Source: Aliivibrio fischeri (GTDB taxonomy: Bacteria > Pseudomonadota > Gammaproteobacteria > Enterobacterales > Vibrionaceae). Taken from it: a stretch of 64,000 nt of DNA. Below, piece by piece: positions 40,944-51,912 of the stretch. The DNA lies in NCBI GenBank assembly GCA_038993745.2, contig CP160629.1, positions 1,674,001 to 1,738,000 of the forward strand, given 5' to 3'. The notes under the pieces were generated by a model. The model was not told the origin of the DNA, searched no databases, and saw only the letters and a program-made list of their open reading frames with translations. The translations under genes were made by a program, and so were the position numbers. Positions within the stretch are counted from its first letter, which is position 1. Every line of letters begins with the position of its first letter.

Positions 40944-42094
40944 ATGATTACGCATGTTGGCATTTTAGATCAAGACCCCGTACGTCTTATCACCCCCCTT
41001 TTAGACTTATCTGTTAAAGGGGAACACATGGTATTTATCGGCGATGAAACTCAAAAAGAGATGTTCCATCGACTGGAGTCAATTCTAAAATATAAAGGGA
41101 TCAGTTCTGATTTTTTGAAATCCCTAATATTGTTGATACCCACGCAATCAAGCAGTCATTACAAGCGCTTGCTGCTGAAATGAAACTTCACTTTAGTGAC
41201 ATCAAATTAAATGCGAGTTGTGGTCTTCGTCACCGTCTTCTTTCTGCCTATGAAGTGTTCCGTTCATATCATTGGCCAATCTTTGTTGTAGAGCCATACA
41301 GTGATAAATTATGCTGGTTATACCCAGATGGTCGCAAACAAAAACACGTTGCTGATAATATTCGCTTGAGTGATTATCTTGCTATTTTTGGGGCTCGTTG
41401 TGAGTTTTCAGAAACTGAATTACCAGAAAGTATCGATAAGCGCTTAAGAGAACTATGCCAACGCTGGGCAAGCAACGCATTAGAGTTAGGCCCGGGCTTA
41501 GCAACATTAAACTACTTAGCAACCACCTGTCGTAAAGAACAACGTTTAGATGTTGAAGTAACAGAAAAACAGCAGAGTTATAAAGAGCTTAATATGCTAC
41601 TAACTGACCTTGTAGAAACAGGGTTAGCGACCTATGAAAACGGCATACTCACTTTTGATTGCGAAGAAGCTCGTCGTTTAGCTAATGGTGAATGGCTTGA
41701 AATATTGGTTCACAACACGGTTGTCGATATTCAGCAATATTTACCAACACTGCAAGACCATTCATTAAATGTTCAAGTGCATCGTGAAATTGGTGAAAAA
41801 GACGTTCGTAATGAACTTGATGTGGTTAGTATCGTGAATAACAAACTGCATATCATTGAATGTAAAACCAAAGGCATGCGTGATGATGGTGATGATACAC
41901 TTTACAAATTAGAATCATTACGTGATTTACTTGGTGGACTGCAAGCTCGTGCAATGTTAGTAAGTTTCCGTCCTCTACGTAATAACGACATTATGCGCGC
42001 ACAGGATTTAGGCTTAGCTATTATCGGCCCTGATGAATTAGGCGATCTTAAAAAACACCTTCTTAACTGGTTCTTAGCGGCCGGTGGTCATTAA
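40944..42094 (+). CDS. DUF1887/VC1899-family CARF nuclease (one frameshift)
   Basis: Restored, the product is 383 residues, the family length. An N-terminal Rossmann-like CARF domain (MITHVGILDQDPVRLITPLL) is followed by a winged-helix part and a C-terminal PD-(D/E)xK nuclease core: NELDVVSI and HIIECKTKG supply the Asp, Glu and Lys. The group includes V. cholerae VC1899 and the cyclic-oligoadenylate-activated Card1/Can2 nucleases of type III CRISPR systems. The frame is lost in the T run 41111-41116; a seventh T gives SDFFEIPNIVDTHAIKQSL. No CRISPR array, cas gene or other cyclase is seen in the window, so the activating signal is unknown. Nuclease activity and ligand binding are family inference. 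Confidence 0.87.
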
Positions 42095-42123
42095 TATTTT
42101 CGATTAAGATCCTCTCTGATACT

Positions 42124-42150
42124 AAAAAGGCCCTGTTGTGGGCCTTTTTT
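42124..42150 (+). terminator. terminator after the CARF gene
   Basis: AAAAAGGCCC and GGGCCTTTTT form a 10-bp stem with a TGTTGT loop and T run. Confidence 0.92.
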
Positions 42151-42174
42151 ACTGTTTTTCAATTCATATAAAAA

Positions 42175-42202
42175 TGCCGCTGATTCACTATGAACCAGCG
42201 GC
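42175..42202 (-). terminator. terminator after udp
   Basis: TGCCGCTG and CAGCGGCA form an 8-bp GC-rich stem; on the minus strand a TTTTTAT tract follows, 30 bp past the udp stop. Confidence 0.85.
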
Positions 42203-42231
42203 ACTCTATATATTTCTTTGTACTCTTCCTA

Positions 42232-42990
42232 TTATAGAAGATTTCGAGCAGCTTCAATTACCACTTTAATTGAACGCGCTTCTGTTTCTTTTAGCGTTGC
42301 GTGATCTGGGATTTCTTTTTGAGTACGGTTAATAATTACACCCGCAACACAACCTGCACGTAAACCAGAGCTTGCACACATAGTTAATAACGTCGCTGAT
42401 TCCATTTCAAAGTTCAATACGCCCATGTCTTGCCATTCTTGCATAGAGCCTTGGAAACGCTTAACAACACGACCAGAGAACGTGTCGTAACGCTCTTGAC
42501 CCGGGTAGAAGGTATCACTTGATGCTGTTACACCTGTGTGTACATTTGCACCTTGGTCAACTACCGCTTTACGCATTGCTGTTGCAACGTCAAAGTCAGC
42601 AACTGCTGGGAATTCCATTGGAGCAAAATGAAGACTCGCACCATCTAAACGAACTGAACCTGTAGTAACAATCATATCACCTACATTCACATGAGGTTGA
42701 ATTGCACCAGTTGTACCTACACGTAGGAAAGTACGAACACCTAGTTGAGCAAGTTCTTCAACCGCAATCGATGTTGATGGACCACCAATACCTGTAGAAC
42801 ATACCACAATCTTCTTACCATCTAGCTCAGCTAGGTACACCGTGTATTCACGGTGGCTTGCTAAAAACTTAGGGTTTTCCATTTGTTCTGCGATTTTCTG
42901 AACGCGTGCTGGATCACCTGGGATGATCGCCATTTCTGCACCTTGAAGATCTTCTTTTGTTACGCCTAAATGGAATACTGCTGCTGTCAT
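42232..42990 (-). CDS. udp: uridine phosphorylase
   Basis: Udp splits uridine with phosphate to uracil and ribose-1-phosphate for salvage. The 252-residue protein matches E. coli Udp: [13 protein letters not shown], phosphate-binding PGDPARV (~25), [20 protein letters not shown] (~65-85), [10 protein letters not shown] with phosphate-contacting Arg, and [11 protein letters not shown] (~195) for ribose and base binding. Complete and of usual length. AAGGAG lies just before the ATG at 42990. In enteric bacteria udp is under CRP and CytR; no clear CRP site is visible upstream here. Single-gene unit with its own terminator. Confidence 0.96.
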   Translation of the reverse strand: MTAAVFHLGVTKEDLQGAEMAIIPGDPARVQKIAEQMENPKFLASHREYTVYLAELDGKKIVVCSTGIGGPSTSIAVEELAQLGVRTFLRVGTTGAIQPHVNVGDMIVTTGSVRLDGASLHFAPMEFPAVADFDVATAMRKAVVDQGANVHTGVTASSDTFYPGQERYDTFSGRVVKRFQGSMQEWQDMGVLNFEMESATLLTMCASSGLRAGCVAGVIINRTQKEIPDHATLKETEARSIKVVIEAARNLL

Positions 42991-43161
42991 GGTTAGCTCC
43001 TTGCGGTTTTGTAGGGCCGCGTTAATTAAATTAGTTATATTTGATTTGATGAAGTTACTTTACCCAATTAAATGACAGCTTTATGTGACAAACACCTCAA
43101 ATGGTACGCTTTCATATTACATTATTGCAAAGAAAATCGATTGGCATCACATAAAAATAGA

Positions 43162-43186
43162 AAAGCGCTCATAATACGAGCGCTTT
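43162..43186 (-). terminator. terminator after zntA
   Basis: AAAGCGCTC and GAGCGCTTT form a 9-bp stem; on the minus strand a TTTT/CTATTTTT tract follows. Confidence 0.87.
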
Positions 43187-43221
43187 AATTTGAGTTACTT
43201 CACTAATTTATTTCGTTCTTA

Positions 43222-45536
43222 TTACTCTTTTTCTTTAAAACGTAATAAGCGAAGTGCATTTAAGGTCACGAGAGCCGTTGCACCGCTATCAGCTAACACA
43301 GCAACCCATAAACCTGTAATACCAAATAAGCTAGTCACTAAGAAGACGGCTTTTAAACCAAGCGCTAATGTAATGTTTTGGTGAATATTACTTAGTGTTG
43401 CTTTTGATAGTGCCACCATTGGTGCAAGCTCTTCTAAACGGTTGTGCGTTAACGCAGCGTCTGCAGTTTCCAGTGCCACATCAGTTCCGCCCCCATCGCA
43501 ATACCGATTGAAGCCGTTTTCATAGCTGGAGCATCATTAATGCCATCACCTACCATTGCCGTTTTCGCATTAGCGGTTAATTGCTCAACATATTTCACTT
43601 TATCAGAAGGTAATAAACCCGCTTTGTAGTCAATATTTAACTCTGCTGCTATGGCTTTTGCTGCTCGCTCATTATCACCAGTAAGCATGATTGGTTTAAT
43701 TCCTAATTTAACCAACTTTTCTACAGCAATTTTAGCATCAGGACGAAGTTCATCACGCCATGCTAATAATCCAGAGATCTGCTCATTAATCAGCACCAAA
43801 ACAACCGTTTTACCTTGCTGCTCTAAGAAAGCGATTTGGCTTTCAATTTCAGGAATAACTTCGCCATCAAATTGTTGAGGTGCATATAATTCAATATGTT
43901 GATCGTTAACCGTTCCTTTAATACCTTTACCAACAACCGTCTCACGATTATCTGCTTCAATAACCGTTAACCCCTGCTCTTGCGCTCTAACTACAACAGC
44001 TCTTGCTAACGGATGAGATGATCCCATTTCTACCGCAGCTGATTGAAGTAAAATACTCTCTTCCGTTTCGGTTTCAGTTAATACTCGAATATCGGTTAAA
44101 ACAGGTTTTCCTTGCGTCAATGTGCCTGTTTTATCAAAAGCGATATTTTGGATATGACCTAACTCTTCTAAAGCAGCGCCACCTTTAATTAATGCGCCAC
44201 GCTTTGCAGCCGTTGCTAAACCAGAAGTAATCGCTGCTGGCGTAGAAATAACTAACGCACATGGGCAGGCAATCAATAGCATAGCTAAACCACGATAAAT
44301 CCATGTATCCCATGACTGACCAAACATTAATGGTGGAATAATGATAACTAGCAACGACAGCACCATCATTGCCGGTGTATACCAACGACTAAACTTATCA
44401 AGGAAACGCTCTAATGGTGCCTTACGTGACTCAGCTTCTTCAATTAGATGAAGAATACGGTCAATGGCATTTTCACCTTGAGCTGAAGTGATCTGAATTT
44501 CAATGACACGATCATTAACAATAGAACCAGCCATCAATGGATCGTTTGCTTTTTTATCAACAGGTACTGATTCACCCGTTAAAGCACTTTCATCAAACGA
44601 AGCAAACTCAGAAAGTAAAATTGCATCCGCGGCTAATCGGTCACCAGGACTCACCTGCACACGGTCACCCACATTTAATTCTGATGCGGGTACTTCTTCT
44701 TTGGTTCCGTCACTGTTAATTCGTAAAGCCGTATCTGGTACTAAATCCATTAATGCTTTAACACCACTTCTTGCTTTTGCTGACGCATAGCCTTCTAATT
44801 GTTCACCTAACATAAACAATAAGATGACCATTGCCGCTTCAACGGTTTCACCTAGATACACAGCGCCAATAGCAGCAACTGTCATTAAGGTTTCAATGGA
44901 AAATGGTGAACCATTTTTTGCTAAGCGAATAGCTTTACGGCCAATCGGAATCAAACCAAACAGCCCTGCAACGGTAAATGCAATAGTACCAAATTCTTTG
45001 TTTACTACATTAATGCCTGTAGCAACCACTAAAAAAGCAACCAATAGCAATAATAATGCGTTCTTTTTCCAAAATGGCTGAGCTGCATTTTCTGATGTAT
45101 TTTTAGCATTAATATCGGTTAGCGGAAAACCCGTTGTTCTAGCAACGCTTTCAACAACATCAAATACTAATTCATCATTTGTTCGTACAGTAAGTTTTTC
45201 TGTTGCAAAAACAACGTTCGCATCAACAACATCTGGAATGGCAAGAATTGCTTTTTTTAGTTTTGCCGCACAACTTGGGCAATCCATATCAGAAATAAGC
45301 CAACTACGAGATAACGTACCTTTCTCGGATGCTTGAGGAATGACAACTAAGGGGTCTGATTCTCCAGGATCTGAACCACAACATGAATCAGAACTCGTTG
45401 GTTTATCAACACTACTACAACAATCCACAACGGCACTTTCCGCTTTGATAGTTGATATTTTTGGCTTCGCACAGCATGAGCTTGATGGGTTATGCTTATG
45501 ATCATGACAGTGCGTCGATTTATGAGTAGTACACAT
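43222..45536 (-). CDS. zntA: P-type heavy-metal ATPase ZntA, Zn/Cd/Pb exporter (one frameshift)
   Basis: Restored, this is a 771-residue P1B-type ATPase exporting Zn(II), Cd(II) and Pb(II). The N-terminus is Cys/His-rich (HCHDHKH, several CC pairs) followed by an HMA domain with CPSC at 86-89. Then come paired membrane helices, the actuator loop TGES near 320, the transport motif CPC at 424-426, DKTGTLT with phosphorylated Asp 468, and GDGINDAPA. The frame is lost at the C run 43490-43494 (+ strand); a sixth C restores MGGGTDVALETADAALTHN and the last two membrane helices (including AVLADSGATALVTLNALRLL). A MerR-type promoter lies directly upstream (45585-45616), indicating ZntR-like metal induction. 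Confidence 0.93.
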
Positions 45537-45584
45537 GAGATATTCCTTTGTTAGATGTTAGGTTTGAATTCACTCTCACCATTA

Positions 45585-45616
45585 ACTATAAACCTTAGAG
45601 TTAACTCCAAGGTCAA
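45585..45616 (-). promoter_or_regulatory. MerR-family (ZntR-like) operator-promoter of zntA
   Basis: On the minus strand TTGACC (-35, 45611-45616) and TATAGT (-10, 45585-45590) are 20 bp apart, the over-long spacer of MerR-family promoters. Within the spacer lies a 22-bp near-perfect palindrome (45592-45613; halves ACCTTGGAGTT and AACTCTAAGGT, one mismatch). This closely resembles the E. coli ZntR site layout. No merR-type gene is in the window, so the regulator is elsewhere. Confidence 0.85.
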
Positions 45617-45637
45617 GAATATTTTTTATTTGAAACA

Positions 45638-45663
45638 AAAAAAGACACCGAAGTGTCTTTTTA
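45638..45663 (-). terminator. terminator after the CBS-domain gene
   Basis: AAAAGACAC and GTGTCTTTT form a 9-bp stem with a CGAA tetraloop and T tracts on both strands; it isolates zntA from the upstream CBS gene. Confidence 0.9.
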
Positions 45664-45682
45664 TAAGAAGAGATGATGAAAA

Positions 45683-46099
45683 TTAAACTGGGTGTTTAAA
45701 ACAGTGACCTATTGATTCACTTATAGCCTGAAGAACGTTGCGACGAGTAATAATCCCAACTAACTTGCCACCTTCAACCACAGGATAAATCTTTGGTTTG
45801 TTTTCTGTCATTGTCTGTGCCAAATCAACAATCGCATCATCAGGTGTAACGGTTAACACTTCTGTCTTCATTACATCTGCAACAACATGTGTATCTTGGC
45901 AGTGATAACTCACACCTAACAAAGACTTAATTAAATCTTGCTCAGAAATAAATCCAATAACCTCACGTTGCTCGTTAACAACTGGACCACCAATATGTTG
46001 TGAAGTAATAAATTGATCTAACGCCGCTGCTAATGACATATCCGCTGTCAAATATAGAGGTCGTACACTCATGTATTGTTTTACTTTTTTATTTTCCAT
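45683..46099 (-). CDS. CBS-domain pair protein
   Basis: The 138-residue protein is just two CBS motifs in tandem: the first about residues 8-62 (MSVRPLYLTADMSLAAALDQF, GGPVVNEQREVIGFISEQDL) and the second about 76-130 (MKTEVLTVTPDDAIVDLAQTM, IYPVVEGGKLVGIITRRNVL). Such Bateman modules usually bind adenosine nucleotides; stand-alone forms regulate partner enzymes or transporters. The partner is unknown. It is soluble with no other domain. An independent terminator follows, so it is a single-gene unit between zntA and the receiver-like gene. Confidence 0.88.
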   Translation of the reverse strand: MENKKVKQYMSVRPLYLTADMSLAAALDQFITSQHIGGPVVNEQREVIGFISEQDLIKSLLGVSYHCQDTHVVADVMKTEVLTVTPDDAIVDLAQTMTENKPKIYPVVEGGKLVGIITRRNVLQAISESIGHCFKHPV

Positions 46100-46227
46100 T
46101 ATAGCCCCCTAACGTGCTATCGCTTACTTCGATAACTTAAGTGTGGACTATTTTTGGAAAATTGCTAAATCGCTCTTTCCTATCTCTGTGATGGATAAAA
46201 CCTATTGAGCAAAAAAGAAGTAAAAAA

Positions 46228-47820
46228 TTATGCACTACCTAACAAAACGTCAATCAATATTTTCTTGTTTTGTTCAACAGAAGACATTACGTTTTCATAC
46301 CCAGCAGTGTTATTAGTGCGCTCCATTCTATGAATAATGGCTAGACACTGTTTAATATTCTCTGGGTTTTTCATTAAGTTCTTACCTTTTAGCGTTAAAG
46401 TAAGAAGCATATAGTTTAAATCTGATGAATACGGATACGTCTGTCCTATCTTGATCAACTGAAGTCTGTTTTCATCTGCTGATTTTTGAGCTCTAAGCCA
46501 TTGGTACACTTTATTTAGTTTTTGGAAATGCACCATCGACTGTTGTAGTAATTGTGGTGAATTCTTTTTGAGGTTCGCTTGATCAAACACTTTATACAAC
46601 GCAACACACAACTTCACTTCACCAGCCATAGCTAAAACGCCAAATGTAGCAACACGAAATTCATCTGAAGCCACTTTACGCTCAGATAAGAATCGATGAT
46701 AACAAGTTGCTGCAATTGCTTTTGCTTTATAACGCTTACCTTGTTTAAACAATTGTCGCGCTATAAAGATATTAATATAACCTTGCAATTCATCACGCTT
46801 ATCCATTGATACACGTTTTTTCAACGTTATAACTAATTGACCAAAAAAGCGTCGATACTTTTCTTTATTAAACTGATGATTCGATTTATATACCGTATCA
46901 GCAATATCCAAAATCATTTTGTTTAATGTTACTGGTGTAATACCAATATGATAAAAACGTTTCATTATCATATTATGAATAAGAGAGTGCTCATTATTCT
47001 CAATAATAAATGTTAAATACGAATAAAAAGCACTATCACTTTTTGGATTATTCTCAAACGCTTTTGATAACGACGCTTGCTGCTTACTTTTTTGTTTTGC
47101 TTCTTCATATATTTCAGCCAACATTAAATTAGCTTTAAATAAATACTTCTTAGAACGCAATAATAACTCAAGAACAGGTATTGCTTTTGGTTTTTCAACC
47201 ATTTGACAATACGCCATTAAGTTTTGTGGCATGATTTCGCTTTTATCATGTCGTTGATAAACCTTTTTGAACGTCATAAAGTCTTTTGCTTTATACAGCT
47301 CTTCCAACGTCATGTTTAACAGCATTCTATTTTTATATGTGCCAGTAAACGTTTGTGCTCGCTTGATAAAAGCAGCTTGTGACCCTTTTACTTCCGCAAT
47401 GAGTTTTTCGATCAATAATGTTAAATTAAATGATTTTTTAATTAATTCATCAATATATCCATAATTGATAGGACTATTAACAATAAAATCAGGAAATAAC
47501 TCTCTAGCATTTAAATCATCAACTTGAGAATCTTCATTTTCAATATCAACAATAAAAATAGGTCGCTTACCAAACTTAGCATTCGCTCGTGCGTTATCTA
47601 CAATTTCAGCAATTACTTCATGCGAAGAGTAATGATATTCAATAAAATAATAATCATAGACAGGTAGATCTGATGCTTTCATGCCAAGATTAAAATTATC
47701 CGCGCTTTTAAAACCCGCTTTTTGAAAAAATTGACGAATTTGAGTACTGCGTTCACGTTTTTCAGTAAACACTAAAACATTCATTTGCGGAATACGTCTA
47801 ATTAATTCGGCACTGCTCAT
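46228..47820 (-). CDS. degenerate receiver plus helical-repeat protein
   Basis: The 530-residue soluble protein starts with a receiver-like fold (MNVLVFTEKRERSTQIRQFF; hydrophobic strand YDYYFIEY; GKRPIFIVDI; FIVNSPINYGYIDELI), but the acidic pocket reads Glu instead of Asp-Asp after strand 1, and Glu (in YFIEYH) is found where the phosphorylated Asp should be. It is therefore probably a pseudo-receiver. From about residue 150 to the end it is a long array of TPR-like helices (e.g. LLLRSKKYLFKANLMLAEIY, QLFKQGKRYKAKAIAATCY). There is no DNA-binding or enzymatic output domain, suggesting a protein-protein signalling role. No partner gene adjoins it. Family and function are not certain. Confidence 0.7.
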   Translation of the reverse strand: MSSAELIRRIPQMNVLVFTEKRERSTQIRQFFQKAGFKSADNFNLGMKASDLPVYDYYFIEYHYSSHEVIAEIVDNARANAKFGKRPIFIVDIENEDSQVDDLNARELFPDFIVNSPINYGYIDELIKKSFNLTLLIEKLIAEVKGSQAAFIKRAQTFTGTYKNRMLLNMTLEELYKAKDFMTFKKVYQRHDKSEIMPQNLMAYCQMVEKPKAIPVLELLLRSKKYLFKANLMLAEIYEEAKQKSKQQASLSKAFENNPKSDSAFYSYLTFIIENNEHSLIHNMIMKRFYHIGITPVTLNKMILDIADTVYKSNHQFNKEKYRRFFGQLVITLKKRVSMDKRDELQGYINIFIARQLFKQGKRYKAKAIAATCYHRFLSERKVASDEFRVATFGVLAMAGEVKLCVALYKVFDQANLKKNSPQLLQQSMVHFQKLNKVYQWLRAQKSADENRLQLIKIGQTYPYSSDLNYMLLTLTLKGKNLMKNPENIKQCLAIIHRMERTNNTAGYENVMSSVEQNKKILIDVLLGSA

Positions 47821-47976
47821 TTATATTACAACTCTAATGAAAACAACAAACACAATATACCAACCTGTAAAAATCAAATTACAATAGTTTTAACAAACAC
47901 AACACAGTCCGTTTGCATTTAACTCGTTACAGGAATTTCGCGCTACTTTACCACAAAGTAGCGCAAAGTTAGATCA

Positions 47977-50900
47977 TTATATGTTAGTCAGTAGCGCTTG
48001 TAATGGATGCTTTAACTGCTGTCCTTCAAATCGCTTAACCTGACTACGGCATGAATAACCTGTAATCAAGCAACGTTCCTTATCCAAACTAGCTAGATTT
48101 CCTTTCCAACTTAATTCATAAATCGCTTTGGATGAGGCTAATTTTTCTGCCTCATGCCCATACGTTCCTGCCATGCCACAACAGCCAACTGGAACCGTAT
48201 TTAATTGTAAACCAAAATGACTAAAAATTGCCCCCACTCCTTCTCCGCGTTCGGCAATTTCGTTTTTTCCGTACAATGGGCAAATAATTGCCAAGCTCTA
48301 GTATCAAATACTGTCGCTTTATCAAATGAGGATAATCGAGGATATAGCCATTCATGAACGGTTAACACAGCAAAATCACCACGCTTATCAGCTAAAATCT
48401 CATTATACTCATCTCGGTAACAAAGAACTAAAGCAGGATCCACGCCAACCATTGGAATATTCAACATAGCGACTTGATTTAAAAATTCACCGCTTGTTTT
48501 TGCAGTAGAAGCAAACTGCTTTAAAAACCCTTTAATATGTTGCGCTTTTCCATTTGGTTTAAATGGAAGTAACATTGGTTTCAAGCCTAAACGTTGAATT
48601 AATTCAATAAAATCACTGACCACTTCAGCATCGTAATAGCTCGTAAATGGGTCTTGAACGATGAGTACATGCTTCTGACGCTCTTTCTCTGAAAGTTCTG
48701 ATAGCTGTTTCAAGTTAAACTCTGCAATATCATTTGTTCTACAACGCTCTTTCAATGTCGGTATAGACAGAAGAGGCATATCGACATAACCGAGTGTTTT
48801 CTTCGTAATACTTTTTGTTATTGATTGCTTTAAAACACCATTAATCAGTTTTGGCGCTTTAGCCATTAACGGCAACATAGTCTCAATATTTGCAACCATA
48901 TAATCTTTCATCGGACGTTGATAACGACTGTAATAGATATTTAAGAATCGTGACCTAAAACTTGGCACATCCACTTTTATTGGACATTGGCTCGCACACG
49001 CTTTACAAGCTAAGCACCCCATCATGGCTTCATGAACTTCGTGAGAATAATCGTATTCTCTTTCTTTATTAAACGTGTTTTTAAGGCGATCTATGATCTG
49101 TTTAATTGATGGGCGCTTGGTTAATAACTCTTTTTCCAACTCAATGGGATCGATACCCTGCTCTGAGAGTTGACGTAACCATTCTCGAACTAAACCTGCT
49201 CGTCCTTTTGGTGAATGACGTCGATCAGCCGTCACTTTCATTGATGGACACATTGGCGAACTGGTTTCATAGTTAAAACAGAGACCATTACCATTACATT
49301 CCATTGCTTGATTAAAACTGTCTCTTACTTCTACAGGTATTTGGCGATCATAAAATCCACGCTTAGTGCCACTTACTTTAACCAATTCATCATTACTGTC
49401 TAATGGTGTACAGATTTTTCCTGGGTTCATCTTATTGTATGGGTCAAACGCCGTTTTTACTCGACGCAATTCCGTGAATAGTTCTTCACCAAAGAACTCT
49501 GGACCATATTCAGATCGGAAACCCTTACCGTGCTCTCCCCACATTAAACCGCCATATTTAGAGACCAAAGCCACAACTTGATCTGAAATAGTATGCATCA
49601 ATGCTTCTTGTTCAGGATCACACATATCCAACGCTGGACGCACATGCAGAACCCCTGCATCTACATGACCAAACATGCCATAATTTAATTTGTGTGAGTC
49701 GAGCAATTCTCTAAACTCTTGGATAAAGTCCGCTAAATTTTCAGGTGGCACACAAGTATCTTCTGCGAAAGCGACTGGTTTTGCCGCTCCCTTTGTCGCC
49801 CCAAGCAGTCCTACCGCTTTTTTGCGCATCGTATATATTTTTCCGATACTTGCTACATCACTTGTTACTTGATAACCAATGATTCCTGCCGTTCCCGAAT
49901 GCTGCAATGCTTCTAATTTTTCAATTAAAGTATTAACTTGCTGCTGTACCTCATCAAGATTAGCTCCGGCAAATTCCACCATATTTAGACCAAGCATTTC
50001 TTTATCTGGAACATCGGTGATCAGATCACTCACCGTATGCCAAACAATATCCTGCTTTGCAAAATTAAGAACACGTGAATCAATGGTTTCTACAGAAAGC
50101 GCATTCGCATCTACCATAAATGGTGCATTTCTTAATGCCGCATCAAAGCTGTCATATTTAACATTAATTAACGTTCGAGCTTTAGGTATAGGGGTAATAT
50201 TCACCTTCGCTTCTGTTAAAAAAGCAAGCGAGCCCTCTGCTCCACATAAAACACGAGTAATATCGAATTCATCATTAGTGGTATCTAAGGCATTTTTTAA
50301 ATCATACCCAGTCAAGAATCGATTTAATGGCGGAAATTTATCTTCTATTTTCTGGCGATTATCTCGACACACTTTAGCCGTAACATCTAAAACCTTACGT
50401 ATTTTCTCCGGCTGTTTATCATCATCAAGTTCCGTATTTAAGCATTCTCCGTTTGCTAAAATAGCAGTAACTGCCAAAATATGATCAGATGTCTTGCCGT
50501 ATTTAAGCGAACCTTGACCTGATGCATCGGTATTGATCATTCCACCAATCGTTGCTCGGTTACTGGTTGATAAATCAGGAGAGAAGAAAAAGCCATGAGG
50601 TCGAAGTGCATCATTTAATTGATCTTTAATTAAACCGGTTTGAACTCTCACCCACCCTTCCTCAATATTAATCTCTAATACCTGATTCATATGACGAGAG
50701 AGATCAACAACAATTCCTTGCGTTAAAGATTGTCCATTTGTCCCCGTACCTCCACCACGTGGAGAAAACTGAATAGTTCGATACTCTTCTTTACTTGCCA
50801 AGGTCGTTAGACACTCGACATCTTTTGTTGTCTTTGGAAGTAAAACGGCTTGCGGCAATTGTTGGTAAACACTGTTATCTGTTGCAACAGCTAAACGACT

Positions 50901-51008
50901 CGAATATGTCGTTTCTATATCACCACTAAAATCAGTACGGCTTAATTGCTCTAAATAATCTACAACTTTTGGATCAATCGTAGATTGAAATTGTAACGCT
51001 GGTAACAT
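47977..51008 (-). CDS. ydiJ: YdiJ-type FAD/Fe-S oxidoreductase (one frameshift)
   Basis: Restored, this is a ~1010-residue enzyme as in E. coli YdiJ (1018). Residues ~45-220 are a PCMH FAD-binding domain (FSPRGGGTGTNGQSLTQGIVV), ~240-540 an FAD-linked oxidase C-terminal domain (FGHVDAGVLHVRP, GEHGKGFRSEYGPEFFG), then a ferredoxin-like part with CNGNGLC...CP and CLACKACASQCPIK, and a terminal CCG region (VPVGCCGMAGTYGHE). The family oxidises 2-hydroxy acids; D-2-hydroxyglutarate is a reported type of substrate. The frame is lost at the C run 48231-48235 (+ strand): a sixth C gives KEWGAIFSHFGLQL. Without repair the CCG domain is lost. Single-gene unit. Confidence 0.9.
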
Positions 51009-51189
51009 TGCTCCATGCTCCTTAACTCGCTGATCCCTCAGCTCTATAATGTTGTTCTATACACACTTTACAACATCTCGATTGGATAAAACATCCGGTA
51101 TATGCTATATCCGATAAATATTTGCCGCTTTAAAGGCACATATTTTGCTTTGATAATTATTATCTGTGACATTTTTAATAGAGAACGCT

Positions 51190-51878
51190 ATGAAACCAGC
51201 AATAAGAAAATCAAAAATAATTACGACGGACGATATCCTATTAACCTTATGTCGCTCAATGTCAGGAGTGTTAAGTAAAGCTACTCAAAGCTCTGTAACC
51301 TATTCTGCTATGGTACAAAAGATCACTAAAACAAGTTTAAAACCAGATTTTGGCTGTTTTGTTTTATTTGATGGTGGTTTTTCTGGTCTTGTTGTAACTA
51401 ACTTCACTAAAGACGCTGCATTAGAACTATATACAAAATACATGCGTAATATGGGCATGCCAGCTGAAGAATTAGCGATTTTACATACTTCTGATGAAGT
51501 GGGTGACGTGCTAGGTGAGCTAATGAACCAAATCGTAGGTGATTTCACAGGTCAGATCCGTAAAACACTACAAACGACGATTTCTCAAAACCAACCTAAG
51601 ATGCTGTCATTAAATAAACAAGTGATCTTATCGGTTGATACTAACCTAGATCGCCCACAAGCTCGTCGTGTCACCTTCACGACTGAAAATAATCACATTT
51701 TCTATCTTGAACTTGCTATGGATAAAACCGAATTTATTCAATTAGAAGAATTTGAACAAGAAGATGAATTCGATGCTGACGATCTATTAGACCAACATCG
51801 TTCCGCTAAGAAAGAAGAGAAAAAACAGAGCCTAATCAAGATTTCGATGACTCTTTATTTGATGAGTTAGGTATTTAA
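51190..51878 (+). CDS. DUF3334 protein (one frameshift near the end)
   Basis: The 229-residue restored product matches DUF3334, a Vibrio/Shewanella family resembling chemotaxis-associated CheX/FliN-like folds (segments LCRSMSGVLSKATQSSV, DFGCFVLFDGGFSGLVV, EVGDVLGELMNQIVGDFTG). The start is ATG 51190 (MKPAIRKSK), after AGAGAACGCT; an upstream in-frame ATG at 51166 is less likely. The A run 51820-51825 appears one short: with a seventh A the C-terminus reads KTEPNQDFDDSLFDELGI and stops at 51876-51878, an acidic tail in keeping with the preceding acidic region. As it stands the frame ends at 51870 with an unlike tail. Function unknown; GELMNQIVG recalls CheC/CheX active-site helices, which is only suggestive. 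Confidence 0.8.
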
Positions 51879-51912
51879 TACCAACCTACATAAACATTTC
51901 ATCCTTCCAAAT

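Noticed and set aside
43480..43500. Programmed frameshifting in zntA, as known for copA
   Set aside because: The lesion is a plain homopolymer loss like those in nine other genes, without slippery heptamer plus pseudoknot, and the restored C-terminus is needed for the last membrane helices.
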